A stretch of 10,924 nucleotides of DNA from Lysobacteraceae bacterium (GCA_018971925.1 JAGWZT010000027.1:1-10924); one strand, 5' to 3'. Shown: positions 1-6,642, counted from the first letter of the stretch. The notes: generated by a model not told the origin, from the letters alone. Program-made: numbers and translations.

Positions 1-776
1 GCGCCATCGGACATTTGCGATGAATTGCCGGCGGTGACCGATCCATCGCGCTTGAACACCGTGCGCAGCTTGGCGAGTACTTCCGCGCTGGTGTCACGGC
101 GCGGGCCCTCGTCGTTCTCGATCACGCGGCGGTCCTCCTTCACGCCGCGCTTCGCCAAGTCGGGATAGCGGTCGTCGAGCGGGTAGGGTGCGATCTCTTC
201 CTTGAAGTTGCCGGCGTCCTGCGCGGCGATCGCGCGCTGGTGGCTGCGCAGCGCGAACGCATCCTGTTCTTCGCGGCTGATTTTCCATTGCGTCGCGACG
301 TTTTCGGCGGTGATGCCCATGCCGTAGGCGATGCCGATGTTTTCGTCCTTGAAGATTTCCGGGTTCATCACCGGATGGAAACCCATCATCGGCACCATGC
401 TCATGGATTCGGTGCCGCCCGCGAGCACGAGGTCGGATTCGCCCAGCCGAATGGTGTTGGCCGCGATTGCGACAGACTGCAGGCCGGACGAGCAAAAACG
501 ATTGATGGTCATGCCGGGGATGGAGTTGGGCAGGCCGGCCAGCAGCGCGCCGATGCGCGCCACGTTCATGCCTTGCTCGGCTTCCGGCATCGCGCAGCCG
601 ATCACCACATCGCTGATGCGCTTGACGTCGATGCCCGCGCATTCGTCCAGTGTTTCGCGGAGCACGTGCGCCAAAAGATCGTCGGGACGGGTGTGCCGGA
701 ACACACCACGCGGTGCCTTGCCGACCGGGGTGCGCTTGACGGCGACGACGTAGGCGTCCTGGATTTGCTTGGTCAT
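1..776 (-). CDS. fadA: Thiolase (acetyl-CoA C-acyltransferase), C-terminus beyond the window
   Basis: This enzyme should catalyse the last step of the beta-oxidation cycle, CoA-dependent cleavage of 3-ketoacyl-CoA to acetyl-CoA and a shortened acyl-CoA, in the cytoplasm. Translating back from the ATG at 776 gives 258 codons with no stop up to the left edge. The N-terminus reads MTKQIQDAYVVAVKRTPVGK, typical of thiolases. The nucleophilic cysteine is C95 in NRFCSSG, and GGTESMS follows about 25 residues later. Thiolases are near 390-400 residues, so roughly a third is missing, including the C-terminal catalytic His and Cys. The ribosome binding site is weak (AGAGAAAAG). The gene follows fadN on the same strand after a 117-nt gap filled with hairpin repeats. 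This is the fadN-fadA order of the Bacillus subtilis fadNAE operon, and the symbol rests on that. The family is certain; chain-length preference cannot be read from sequence. Confidence 0.93.
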   Translation of the reverse strand, partial: MTKQIQDAYVVAVKRTPVGKAPRGVFRHTRPDDLLAHVLRETLDECAGIDVKRISDVVIGCAMPEAEQGMNVARIGALLAGLPNSIPGMTINRFCSSGLQSVAIAANTIRLGESDLVLAGGTESMSMVPMMGFHPVMNPEIFKDENIGIAYGMGITAENVATQWKISREEQDAFALRSHQRAIAAQDAGNFKEEIAPYPLDDRYPDLAKRGVKEDRRVIENDEGPRRDTSAEVLAKLRTVFKRDGSVTAGNSSQMSDG

Positions 777-796
777 GGCTTTTCTCTTTGCTCGTC

Positions 797-816
797 GTCC
801 CGGCGTAGGCCGGGAC
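797..816. repeat. GC-rich hairpin repeat (8-bp perfect inverted repeat)
   Basis: GTCCCGGC and GCCGGGAC form a perfect 8-bp inverted repeat around a GTAG loop, followed by CCAGTG. The core resembles short intergenic palindromes scattered in many Xanthomonadales and other proteobacterial genomes; that comparison is from memory. No U tract follows on either strand, so it is not a canonical intrinsic terminator. It lies between fadN and the thiolase and could stabilise or segment their shared transcript. Confidence 0.6.
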
Positions 817-841
817 CCAGTGTGTTTTGCTCTAGAGATGG

Positions 842-895
842 ACCCCGTGTCATCGGCCATCCATGGCCTGCACGGGGTGAGTACATCCTGTACTC
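842..895. repeat. Compound nested hairpin plus palindrome abutting the fadN stop
   Basis: Three inverted repeats are stacked in 54 nt. The outer stem is ACCCCGTG (842-849) with CACGGGGT (871-878). Nested inside it is GGCCAT (855-860) with ATGGCC (863-868) around CC. Directly after comes GAGTACA (879-885) with TGTACTC (889-895) around TCC. The last arm runs two bases into the fadN stop codon (894-896 on the minus strand). The density of perfect palindromes suggests a dispersed repeat element rather than chance. It may act as an mRNA-stabilising or attenuating structure between fadN and the thiolase. Confidence 0.6.
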
Positions 896-3263
896 AATTT
901 CTCAGCGGTTTCCCGGTCGTCATGGTGTGCGCGATGCGCGCCTGGGTCTTTTCCATCTGCGCCAGTTCCATGAAGTGGTGGCGCTCCAGGTCGAGCAGCC
1001 ATTGTGCATCGACGGCGCTGCCACGCTCGATGTTGCCACCGCACAGGGTGTCGGCAATGCGCGTCGCGATTTCCATGTCGTGTTCGGAAATAAAATGGCC
1101 CGCCAGCATGTTCACAAGTTGTGCCTTGATGGTCGCGGTGCCGACGTCGCCCGCGACGTGCGTGGCCTGTGGAAGCGGCGGGCGCCAGCCGGATTCGGCC
1201 AGCGACGACGCGACGTTCTTCGCCACGTACAACAGTTCGTTCGCGTTGAACACGACCACGTCTGAATCGCGCAGGTAGCCGAGCTGCTTGGCTTCCAGCG
1301 CGCTGCCGGAAGTCTTGGCCATCGCCACGGTTTCGAAATAGCGCTTGATCTGATCGAACGGATCGTCCGTGGCCGAGGCTCGTGAACACCGTTCTGCGAT
1401 TTCCTTCAGGCCGCCGCCCGCGGGCAGCAGGCCGACCCCAGCCTCGACCAGGCCAATGTAGCTTTCCAGCGCCGCGACCGTGCGCGCTGTGTGCATCTGC
1501 AACTCGCAGCCACCACCGAGGCACAGTCCGCTCACCGCGGCGACGGTCGGAACCAGGCCGTGCTGCACGCGTTGGGTCGCGCGCTGGAAATTGGCGATCA
1601 TGGCTTCGAGTTGCGCGACCTTGCCTTCCTTCAGCAGCGCCAGCACGCCTTTCAGGTTGGCGCCGGCCGAGAACACCGGGCCGGTCTGCCACACCACCAG
1701 CGCCTTGAGCTTCCGCTCGGCCAGGCCGACCGCGTGCTGGATGCCATCCAGCACCTGGTCGTCGAAGGTACACATCTTGGTCTTGAAGCTGACAATGCCG
1801 ACGTCGTCGCTGCCCAGCGTCCACAGGCGGATGCCATCGTTTTCCCAGACCGTCGTACCGTTATCGAACTTCTCGCCGATCAGCGCGTCGGGAAACAACT
1901 GGCGCCTGTAAACCGGCGCGGACGAACGCGGGATGTCCTTGTTTTCGCGCGGCGAATACGAACCGTCGGCATGATGCACACCCTTGCGGCCGTCGCTGAC
2001 CCACTTGGGCAGCGGCGCCTTGCTCATGGCCTTGCCGGCGGCGATGTCCTCGGCAATCGCCTTGGCAACCGCTTGCCAATCGGCGGCCTGCCAGGTTTCG
2101 AACGGGCCGAGCTTCCAGCCGTAGCCCCAGCGGATCGCGAAGTCCACGTCGCGCGCGGTTTCCGCGATGCCTTCGAGGTGATACGCGGTGTAGTGGAACA
2201 GGTCGCGGAAGCACGCCCACAGGAATTGTGCCTGCGGTTCCTTCGACGCGCGCAGCTTGGCGAACTTCTCGACCGGGTTCCTGATCGCGAGAATCGCGGC
2301 GACTTCGTCCGAAGCCTTCTGTTCCGACGCGCGGTAATCCTGCTTGGCAAGATCCAGCACCTGGATTTCCTTGCCGGCCTTGCGGTAGAAACCCGCGCCA
2401 ACCTTGGCGCCCAGCGCACCCTTTTCGATCAGCGCCGTCAGCCACGCGGGCGACTTGAAGTGTGGGTGCCACGGGTCGTCGGGCAGGGTATCGGCCATGG
2501 TCTTGATCACGTGCGCCATGGTGTCGAGGCCGACCACGTCGGCGGTGCGATACGTCGCCGACTTCGGCCGTCCGATCGCCGGGCCGGTAAGCGCATCCAC
2601 CACGTCGAAACCGAGCTTGAATTGCGTGGTGTGGACCATCGTGGCTAGCATCGAGAACACGCCGATGCGGTTGCCGATGAAGTTGGGCGTGTCTTGCGCG
2701 AACACCACGCCTTTGCCGAGGGTCGAGGTGAGGAAGGCCTCGAGGCCCTCAAGCAGCTTGCGGTCGGTGGCCCTGCCCGGAATCACCTCGACCAGGTGCA
2801 TGTAGCGCGGCGGGTTGAAGAAGTGCACGCCGCAGAAGCGATGCCGCAGGTTTTCCGGCAACGCCTCGGCCAACTTGTTGATCGACAGGCCGGAGGTGTT
2901 CGACGCGAGGATGGTGTGTTCGGGAATGTGCGCTGCGACCTTCCTGTAGAGGTCCAGCTTCCAGTCCATCCGTTCGGCGATCGCCTCGATCATGAAATCG
3001 CAATCCTTCAGCAGCACCAGGTTCTCGTCGTAGTCGGCGGGCGTGATGGCGGACGCCACATCCTTCACGGCCAGCGGCGCGGGCGACAGCTTGCCCAGGT
3101 GCTGGATGGCCTTGATGGCGATGCCATTCTTCGGCCCTTCCTTGGCGGCGAGGTCGAACAGCACGGTTTCGATGCCGGCGTTGGCGAGGTGCGCGGCGAT
3201 CTGCGCGCCCATCACGCCGGCGCCCAGCACGGCGGCTTTGCGGATGCGAAGGATGTCAGACAT
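894..3263 (-). CDS. fadN: FadN-type 3-hydroxyacyl-CoA dehydrogenase / enoyl-CoA hydratase
   Basis: This 789-residue bifunctional beta-oxidation enzyme hydrates 2-enoyl-CoA and oxidises the resulting 3-hydroxyacyl-CoA with NAD+. Domain order is dehydrogenase first and hydratase last, the reverse of FadB/FadJ and the same as B. subtilis FadN (YusL). The Rossmann motif LGAGVMG is at residues 13-19. Dehydrogenase catalytic residues are S124 (SNTSG), H147 (GVHFFNPP) and E159 (VEVIPG), with N198 in GNRIG. The crotonase part (about 480-690) has an SAGAN oxyanion segment near 532-536 and both catalytic glutamates, E587 (GGGCEL) and E607 (LVEAGVGLLP), so both activities should be intact. I chose the ATG at 3263 over the in-frame ATG at 3281 because GGAG sits 5 nt upstream of it. 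The thiolase that completes the cycle is next downstream, and a PsrA-like regulator lies upstream on the same strand. Confidence 0.95.
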   Translation of the reverse strand: MSDILRIRKAAVLGAGVMGAQIAAHLANAGIETVLFDLAAKEGPKNGIAIKAIQHLGKLSPAPLAVKDVASAITPADYDENLVLLKDCDFMIEAIAERMDWKLDLYRKVAAHIPEHTILASNTSGLSINKLAEALPENLRHRFCGVHFFNPPRYMHLVEVIPGRATDRKLLEGLEAFLTSTLGKGVVFAQDTPNFIGNRIGVFSMLATMVHTTQFKLGFDVVDALTGPAIGRPKSATYRTADVVGLDTMAHVIKTMADTLPDDPWHPHFKSPAWLTALIEKGALGAKVGAGFYRKAGKEIQVLDLAKQDYRASEQKASDEVAAILAIRNPVEKFAKLRASKEPQAQFLWACFRDLFHYTAYHLEGIAETARDVDFAIRWGYGWKLGPFETWQAADWQAVAKAIAEDIAAGKAMSKAPLPKWVSDGRKGVHHADGSYSPRENKDIPRSSAPVYRRQLFPDALIGEKFDNGTTVWENDGIRLWTLGSDDVGIVSFKTKMCTFDDQVLDGIQHAVGLAERKLKALVVWQTGPVFSAGANLKGVLALLKEGKVAQLEAMIANFQRATQRVQHGLVPTVAAVSGLCLGGGCELQMHTARTVAALESYIGLVEAGVGLLPAGGGLKEIAERCSRASATDDPFDQIKRYFETVAMAKTSGSALEAKQLGYLRDSDVVVFNANELLYVAKNVASSLAESGWRPPLPQATHVAGDVGTATIKAQLVNMLAGHFISEHDMEIATRIADTLCGGNIERGSAVDAQWLLDLERHHFMELAQMEKTQARIAHTMTTGKPLRN

Positions 3264-3302
3264 GAAAACTCCGTGGATCATCAGGAAATCGGCAATATGC
3301 CG

Positions 3303-3404
3303 TTCGAAGCGGCTGTTGTGGAAAGTCAGGCCAAGGACGGCCGTTCTGGATTTCCGGATACGAGCGACCGTGCACGCTACCGGGTGTATAGAGAAGCGGC
3401 GATC
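3303..3404 (+). repeat. 102-bp interspersed element, copy A
   Basis: Copy A matches the reverse complement of 9554-9655. The block 3303-3332 (starts TTCGAAGCGG, ends GTCAGGCC) is identical over 30 nt, and 3339-3350 (GGCCGTTCTGGA) over 12 nt. The last 12 nt (3393-3404, GAAGCGGCGATC) agree at 10 positions. About 35-45 nt in the middle are unrelated, yet total length is the same in both copies. Read on the transcribed (minus) strand it lies between the psrA-like gene and fadN, and ends 39 nt before the fadN ATG. GGCC-N6-GGCC flanked by GGAAA/TTTCC can form a hairpin. A 5-bp hairpin CGGCA/TGCCG (3290-3302) lies between the element and fadN. Confidence 0.8.
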
Positions 3405-3420
3405 ATGGACGATCGCATGA

Positions 3421-4041
3421 TCATGCCCGCAATCCCGCCGCAGTGAAATGAATCAGATGCTTGGCCATCTGCTCGCGGTGTTCGCGCTCGGATTCGCCGC
3501 TGCGGCGCTGGATCATGCCGAAGTCGGCCATGGCGTAGGTCAGCGCGCCGACCGCGATGTCGAGGCGCCAATAAAGTTCTTCCTTGTCGAGCTGCGGCAG
3601 CAGGCGTGCGAAGGCCGCCGCGAAATCCTTCAGCACGTAGCCGTAGTTGTCGGACAGAAAGGTGCGCAGGTTGCTGTTGTGTTCGGCGAACGCGCGCGCC
3701 AGCACCCGCATGAATACCGAACCGCCCTTGCGATCCAGGGAAAGCTCCAGCGCCGGTGTGATGAAGGCGTCCAGCACTGTATCCAGGCTGGCGTCGCCGG
3801 CGGCCTCCAGCGTGGCGAGCCGTTCGAGGCGGCGCCGGCTGAGTTCGTCAAGGCGACGCCGAAAGACCTCCTCGATCAGATTGTCCTTCGAGCCGAAGTG
3901 ATAGTTGACAGCCGCCAGGTTGACCTTGGCCGCTGCAGTCACCTGGCGCAGCGAAGCTCCGGCAAACCCGCGTTCGGCGAACAGCTCCTCGGCGGCACCG
4001 AGGATTTTTTGACGCGTGGAGAATTGCGCGCTTTGCTGCAT
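3421..4041 (-). CDS. psrA: PsrA-like TetR family regulator of fatty-acid oxidation
   Basis: This 206-residue TetR-type repressor has an N-terminal helix-turn-helix at about residues 10-55, whose recognition region ends NLAAVNYHFGSK. That stretch closely matches Pseudomonas PsrA as I remember it. The C-terminal ligand domain is all-helical, and the protein ends HFTAAGLRA, again PsrA-like. PsrA in Pseudomonas senses long-chain fatty acids or their CoA esters and represses its own gene and beta-oxidation genes. I chose the ATG at 4041. An in-frame TTG at 4062 would add 7 residues but lies at or before the predicted transcription start and inside the operator. No good Shine-Dalgarno precedes either start. 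Its neighbour 157 nt downstream is fadN on the same strand, which fits control of the cluster. The TetR family is certain; PsrA orthology is likely from sequence, operator and context together. Confidence 0.88.
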   Translation of the reverse strand: MQQSAQFSTRQKILGAAEELFAERGFAGASLRQVTAAAKVNLAAVNYHFGSKDNLIEEVFRRRLDELSRRRLERLATLEAAGDASLDTVLDAFITPALELSLDRKGGSVFMRVLARAFAEHNSNLRTFLSDNYGYVLKDFAAAFARLLPQLDKEELYWRLDIAVGALTYAMADFGMIQRRSGESEREHREQMAKHLIHFTAAGLRA

Positions 4042-4053
4042 GGCGGTCGGCGT

Positions 4054-4071
4054 TTCAAACAATCGTTTGAA
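4054..4071. promoter_or_regulatory. PsrA-type operator (perfect palindrome)
   Basis: TTCAAACAATCGTTTGAA has perfect 7-nt arms (TTCAAAC/GTTTGAA) around a 4-nt spacer. It contains (C/G)AAAC-N4-GTTT(G/C), which fits the published PsrA box with a 2-4 nt spacer. It begins 12 nt upstream of the regulator ATG, touches the -10 hexamer and covers the predicted transcription start. Binding there should block the regulator's own transcription. The ndk promoter is over 40 bp away on the other side. Confidence 0.8.
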
Positions 4072-4099
4072 GTCTAGGCCAGGGAGCGGCAGCGGTCAA
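4071..4099 (-). promoter_or_regulatory. Sigma-70 promoter of the psrA-like gene
   Basis: On the minus strand TTGACC (4099-4094) and TAGACT (4076-4071) are separated by exactly 17 nt. This puts the transcription start near 4064, about 23 nt ahead of the ATG at 4041 and inside the operator palindrome. With no clear terminator between the genes, it may also drive fadN and the thiolase. Confidence 0.7.
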
Positions 4100-4113
4100 C
4101 GCCATTTCCGGCG

Positions 4114-4142
4114 TGGCCAAGCCGGGTGGGTTGAGCTAGAAT
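4114..4142 (+). promoter_or_regulatory. Candidate sigma-70 promoter for ndk or its leader RNA
   Basis: TAGAAT (4137-4142) is a good -10 hexamer. TGGCCA (4114-4119), 17 nt upstream, is a moderate -35 (4 of 6 to TTGACA). The predicted start is near A4148, giving a leader of about 110 nt before ndk. This is the only strong -10 I see between the regulator promoter and ndk. Confidence 0.5.
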
Positions 4143-4155
4143 CTTTCACTCTTTT

Positions 4156-4201
4156 GTGAGCTAACTCCGTATTTTGCGCGGGGTTTTGCAGATATGCTCA
4201 C
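4156..4201 (+). promoter_or_regulatory. Possible antiterminator arm in the ndk leader
   Basis: GTGAGC (4156-4161) can pair with GCTCAC (4196-4201). Nested inside, ACTCCG (4164-4169) can pair with CGGGGT (4179-4184), one pair being G-U, around a 9-nt loop. The 3' arm shares bases 4199-4201 with the base of the terminator-like stem that follows, so the two folds exclude each other. That layout resembles an attenuator or riboswitch expression platform. I recognise no known riboswitch class, and the arms are short enough that chance remains possible. Confidence 0.4.
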
Positions 4202-4237
4202 GAACCCGTAGGGGTTTCGTGCGCATTTTTTATTTTT
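4199..4237 (+). terminator. Terminator-like hairpin with U tract in front of ndk
   Basis: CACGAACCC (4199-4207) pairs with GGGTTTCGTG (4212-4221), giving 9 pairs with one bulged T and a GTAG loop. Four nucleotides later come six T, one A and five T (4226-4237). The U tract makes it a plus-strand signal. It ends about 20 nt before the ndk ATG, after the candidate promoter. It would therefore either end a short independent RNA or attenuate ndk transcription. The gap between stem and U tract makes it a somewhat weak terminator. Confidence 0.6.
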
Positions 4238-4258
4238 CGTCAGCGAATCGAGGAAACC

Positions 4259-4687
4259 ATGGCGCTGGAGCGCACCCTTTCCATCATCAAGCCCGATGCC
4301 GTTGCCAAGAACGTGATCGGGCAGATTTACGCACGCTTCGAGAAGGCAGGTCTGCAAGTCGTCGCCGCCAAGATGCAGCAGCTTTCACACGCCGAGGCGG
4401 AAGGTTTTTACGCGGTCCATCGCGCGCGTCCGTTCTTCAACCCGCTGGTCGAGTTCATGGTGTCGGGTCCGGTGATGATCCAGGTACTGGAAGGCGAGGG
4501 CGCGATCGCCAGGAATCGCGAACTGATGGGCGCTACCAATCCGAAGGAAGCGGCCGCCGGAACCATCCGCGCGGACTTCGCTGAAAGCATCGACGCCAAT
4601 GCGGTGCACGGCTCGGATGGCCCGGACACCGCACGTTTCGAAATCGGTTATTTCTTCTCCGCGACGGAGCTTTGCCCGCGCGGGTAA
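4259..4687 (+). CDS. ndk: Nucleoside diphosphate kinase
   Basis: Ndk moves the gamma-phosphate of ATP onto other NDPs through a phosphohistidine, balancing NTP and dNTP pools in the cytoplasm. The protein is 142 residues, the usual bacterial length. All classical active-site residues are at standard numbering: K11, Y51, R87, R104, N114 and the phosphorylated H117 in NAVHGSDG. The ATG at 4259 is preceded by GAGGAAACC, a clear Shine-Dalgarno. It is the first gene of the plus-strand cluster, with rlmN 22 nt downstream. Its 5' region holds a terminator-like hairpin, so attenuation is possible. The last residues (ELCPRG) are the least conserved part. Confidence 0.98.
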   Translation: MALERTLSIIKPDAVAKNVIGQIYARFEKAGLQVVAAKMQQLSHAEAEGFYAVHRARPFFNPLVEFMVSGPVMIQVLEGEGAIARNRELMGATNPKEAAAGTIRADFAESIDANAVHGSDGPDTARFEIGYFFSATELCPRG

Positions 4688-4709
4688 TTTGTTTTCGGGG
4701 GAAGCGCAC

Positions 4710-5840
4710 ATGGCCGACGTGGCCCGTGCCAATCTGCTGGACTTCGATCGCGACGGAATGCGCGACTTCTTCGCCGGACTTGGCGAGAAGCCTTGGCGCG
4801 CCGATCAGGTGATGAAGTGGATCTATCACCGTCTCGAAAGCGATTTCGGGGCGATGACCGATCTCGGCAAATCCCTGCGCGAAAAGCTGCCCGAAGTGGC
4901 GATGGTGGCGCCGCCCAAAGCGTTGCTGGACAAGGCTTCCAGCGACGGCACCCGCAAATGGCTGCTGGGCATGGACGCGGGCAACGCGGTCGAGACCGTG
5001 TATATCCCCGAGCCGATGCGCGGCACGTTGTGCGTGTCCTCCCAGATCGGTTGTGGTTTGAACTGCCGGTTCTGTTCCACCGGCACGCAGGGTTTCAACC
5101 GCAATCTCGCCACGTCCGAAATCATCGGGCAGGTGTGGCACGCCGCGAAGCAACTCGGCAACGTCACGCACCAGCAGCGCCGCATCACCAATGTCGTGAT
5201 GATGGGCATGGGCGAGCCGCTGTTGAATTTCGACAATGTCGTCAAGGCGATGAGCCTGATGCGCGACGATCTCGGCTTCGGGCTCGCTTCCAAACGGGTG
5301 ACACTCTCGACCGCCGGCGTGGTGCCGATGATCGACAAGCTGGGCGAAGTCGCGGACGTTTCGCTGGCGGTTTCGCTACACGCACCGAACGACGAACTGC
5401 GCACGCAACTGGTACCGCTCAACAAGCGCTGGGGCATCGACGAACTGCTCGACGCCTGCGCGCGTTACGCGGCACGCAAGCCGCGCGCGACCATCACGTT
5501 CGAGTACACGTTGATGAAAGGCATCAACGACACGCCGGTTCTGGCCAGGCAATTGGTCAAGCTGATGCGCCGCCTGCCGGCCAAGGTGAACCTGATTCCG
5601 TTCAATCCGTTCCCGGGCACGCAGTACGAACGCTCGGACGAAACGGTCATCCGCGAATTCCAGACAGTGCTGCTGAACGCCAGCGTGCAGGCGATGGTCC
5701 GCCGCACCCGCGGCGAGGACATCGACGCCGCCTGCGGGCAGTTGAAGGGCAAGGTGGCGGACCGGACCCGCCGCCACGCGGAATTCCAACGCCGCATTGC
5801 TGCGGCCGACACGACCGGGGTACGCGCGAATGCGGCGTAA
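4710..5840 (+). CDS. rlmN: Dual-specificity rRNA/tRNA adenine C2-methyltransferase RlmN
   Basis: RlmN is a radical-SAM enzyme that methylates C2 of A2503 in 23S rRNA and of A37 in certain tRNAs, affecting decoding fidelity. The protein is 376 residues, of normal length. The [4Fe-4S] cysteines are C115-x3-C119-x2-C122. The two mechanistic cysteines are C108 (TLCVSSQ) and C342 (DAACGQL). The SAM-binding GMGEPLLN is at 166-173. I chose the ATG at 4710 because a GGGGGAAG Shine-Dalgarno precedes it and the following sequence fits the family N-terminus. An in-frame ATG at 4599 would overlap ndk and add a non-conserved arginine-rich extension. The 3' end overlaps pilF by 11 nt, which suggests translational coupling. 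Confidence 0.97.
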   Translation: MADVARANLLDFDRDGMRDFFAGLGEKPWRADQVMKWIYHRLESDFGAMTDLGKSLREKLPEVAMVAPPKALLDKASSDGTRKWLLGMDAGNAVETVYIPEPMRGTLCVSSQIGCGLNCRFCSTGTQGFNRNLATSEIIGQVWHAAKQLGNVTHQQRRITNVVMMGMGEPLLNFDNVVKAMSLMRDDLGFGLASKRVTLSTAGVVPMIDKLGEVADVSLAVSLHAPNDELRTQLVPLNKRWGIDELLDACARYAARKPRATITFEYTLMKGINDTPVLARQLVKLMRRLPAKVNLIPFNPFPGTQYERSDETVIREFQTVLLNASVQAMVRRTRGEDIDAACGQLKGKVADRTRRHAEFQRRIAAADTTGVRANAA

Positions 5841-6642
5841 GTTCTGTTACCTGTTGGTGGCGATGGCGCTGGTGCTGGGTCTGGCGGCGTGCAAGCACGA
5901 TCCGGGCATCATCAAATACCCGTCGCCGATGAGCAACCTGAAGCAGGCGCCGCACGACACCACCCAGGAAGACAAGCAGTCCGCAGCGCAGACCCATACC
6001 CAGCTGGCGGCGGTGTACATGGGCCAGGACCATCTCAAGGAAGCCGAGACCGCGCTGAACAAGGCGGTGGGTTTCGATGACAAGTACGTGCCTGCGCACA
6101 CCTTGCTGGCGATCCTGTATTGGCGCATCAACCGGATGCCGGAAGCCGATCAGGAATTCCGCAAGGCCATTTCGCTGGATCCTTCGAACGGTGACACCAA
6201 CAACAATTACGGCAAGTTCCTGTGCGAACGCGGCAACCGCCAGGATGCGATGAAGTATTTCCAGCGCGCGCTCACCGATCCGTTTTACAAGACCCCGGAA
6301 GTGGCCAACACCAATGCCGGCGCGTGCCTGCTGAAATTCAAGGATTACACCGCCGCCGAGCCGTACCTGCGCAAGGCGCTGGAAATCCAGTCCGGCTACG
6401 GCCCGGCGTTGCTGGACATGGCGCAGCTGGAGCTCGACCAGAACAAGGCCTTCGAGGCGCGCGGTTACATGCAGCGTTTCGAAACCGCGGGGCAGGCCAC
6501 GCCCCAGTCGCTGTTGCTCGGCTATCAGATCGCCACCCGGCTTGGTGACAAGGACTCGGCCACCAACTATTCCAACCGCCTGCAGGATCAGTTCCCGAAT
6601 TCTTCGCAGGCGCAGTCTTTGAACGGCCCGGACCATGATTGA
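5830..6642 (+). CDS. pilF: Type IV pilus pilotin lipoprotein PilF/PilW (TPR)
   Basis: PilF is an outer-membrane lipoprotein that helps the secretin PilQ localise and multimerise for type IV pili. The 270-residue protein has a short basic N-terminus, a hydrophobic stretch and the lipobox LAAC with the lipidated cysteine at C21. Several TPR units follow from about residue 55 to 230, for example the units ending in ALNKAVGFDD, FRKAISLDPS and LRKALEIQSG. I chose the ATG at 5830, inside the rlmN 3' end with GGGG about 10 nt upstream, because it gives a compact signal peptide. The longer start at 5797 would add 11 residues before it. Position directly after rlmN is the usual place for pilF. No other pilus gene lies in the window. 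The stop overlaps rodZ by 8 nt. Confidence 0.93.
   Translation: MRRKFCYLLVAMALVLGLAACKHDPGIIKYPSPMSNLKQAPHDTTQEDKQSAAQTHTQLAAVYMGQDHLKEAETALNKAVGFDDKYVPAHTLLAILYWRINRMPEADQEFRKAISLDPSNGDTNNNYGKFLCERGNRQDAMKYFQRALTDPFYKTPEVANTNAGACLLKFKDYTAAEPYLRKALEIQSGYGPALLDMAQLELDQNKAFEARGYMQRFETAGQATPQSLLLGYQIATRLGDKDSATNYSNRLQDQFPNSSQAQSLNGPDHD

Noticed and set aside
1491..2648. 385-codon open frame on the plus strand antisense to fadN
   Set aside because: High-GC codon bias opens the antisense frames. The translation is rich in Arg, His and Gly without a recognisable domain, while the minus strand encodes an intact enzyme.
3264..3281. Longer fadN start at 3281
   Set aside because: It adds six residues ahead of the usual N-terminus, and the GGAG that serves the 3263 start lies within this extension.
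3303..3404. Peptide-like similarity (FEAAVVESQA) between frames read through the two repeat copies
   Set aside because: The similarity only reflects the DNA repeat. The frames lie in intergenic gaps, have no start signal, and diverge in the middle.
3415..3426. Palindrome GCATGATCATGC at the end of the psrA-like gene
   Set aside because: It overlaps the stop region, is short, has no U tract, and does not match the PsrA box, so I see no support for an operator or terminator.
4042..4062. Upstream TTG start (4062) for the psrA-like gene
   Set aside because: It lies inside the operator and at the predicted transcription start, so the mRNA could hardly carry a ribosome binding site for it.
4136..4357. 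73-codon minus-strand frame over the ndk leader and ndk start
   Set aside because: It crosses the terminator-like hairpin and the ndk coding region antisense, and has no ribosome binding site or domain.
4599..4709. N-terminal extension of rlmN from an ATG at 4599
   Set aside because: It overlaps ndk, and the added residues are basic and not RlmN-like. The ATG at 4710 has a proper Shine-Dalgarno.
5647..6636. 329-codon open frame on the minus strand antisense to rlmN/pilF
   Set aside because: Shadow of two well-supported plus-strand genes, with no family resemblance.
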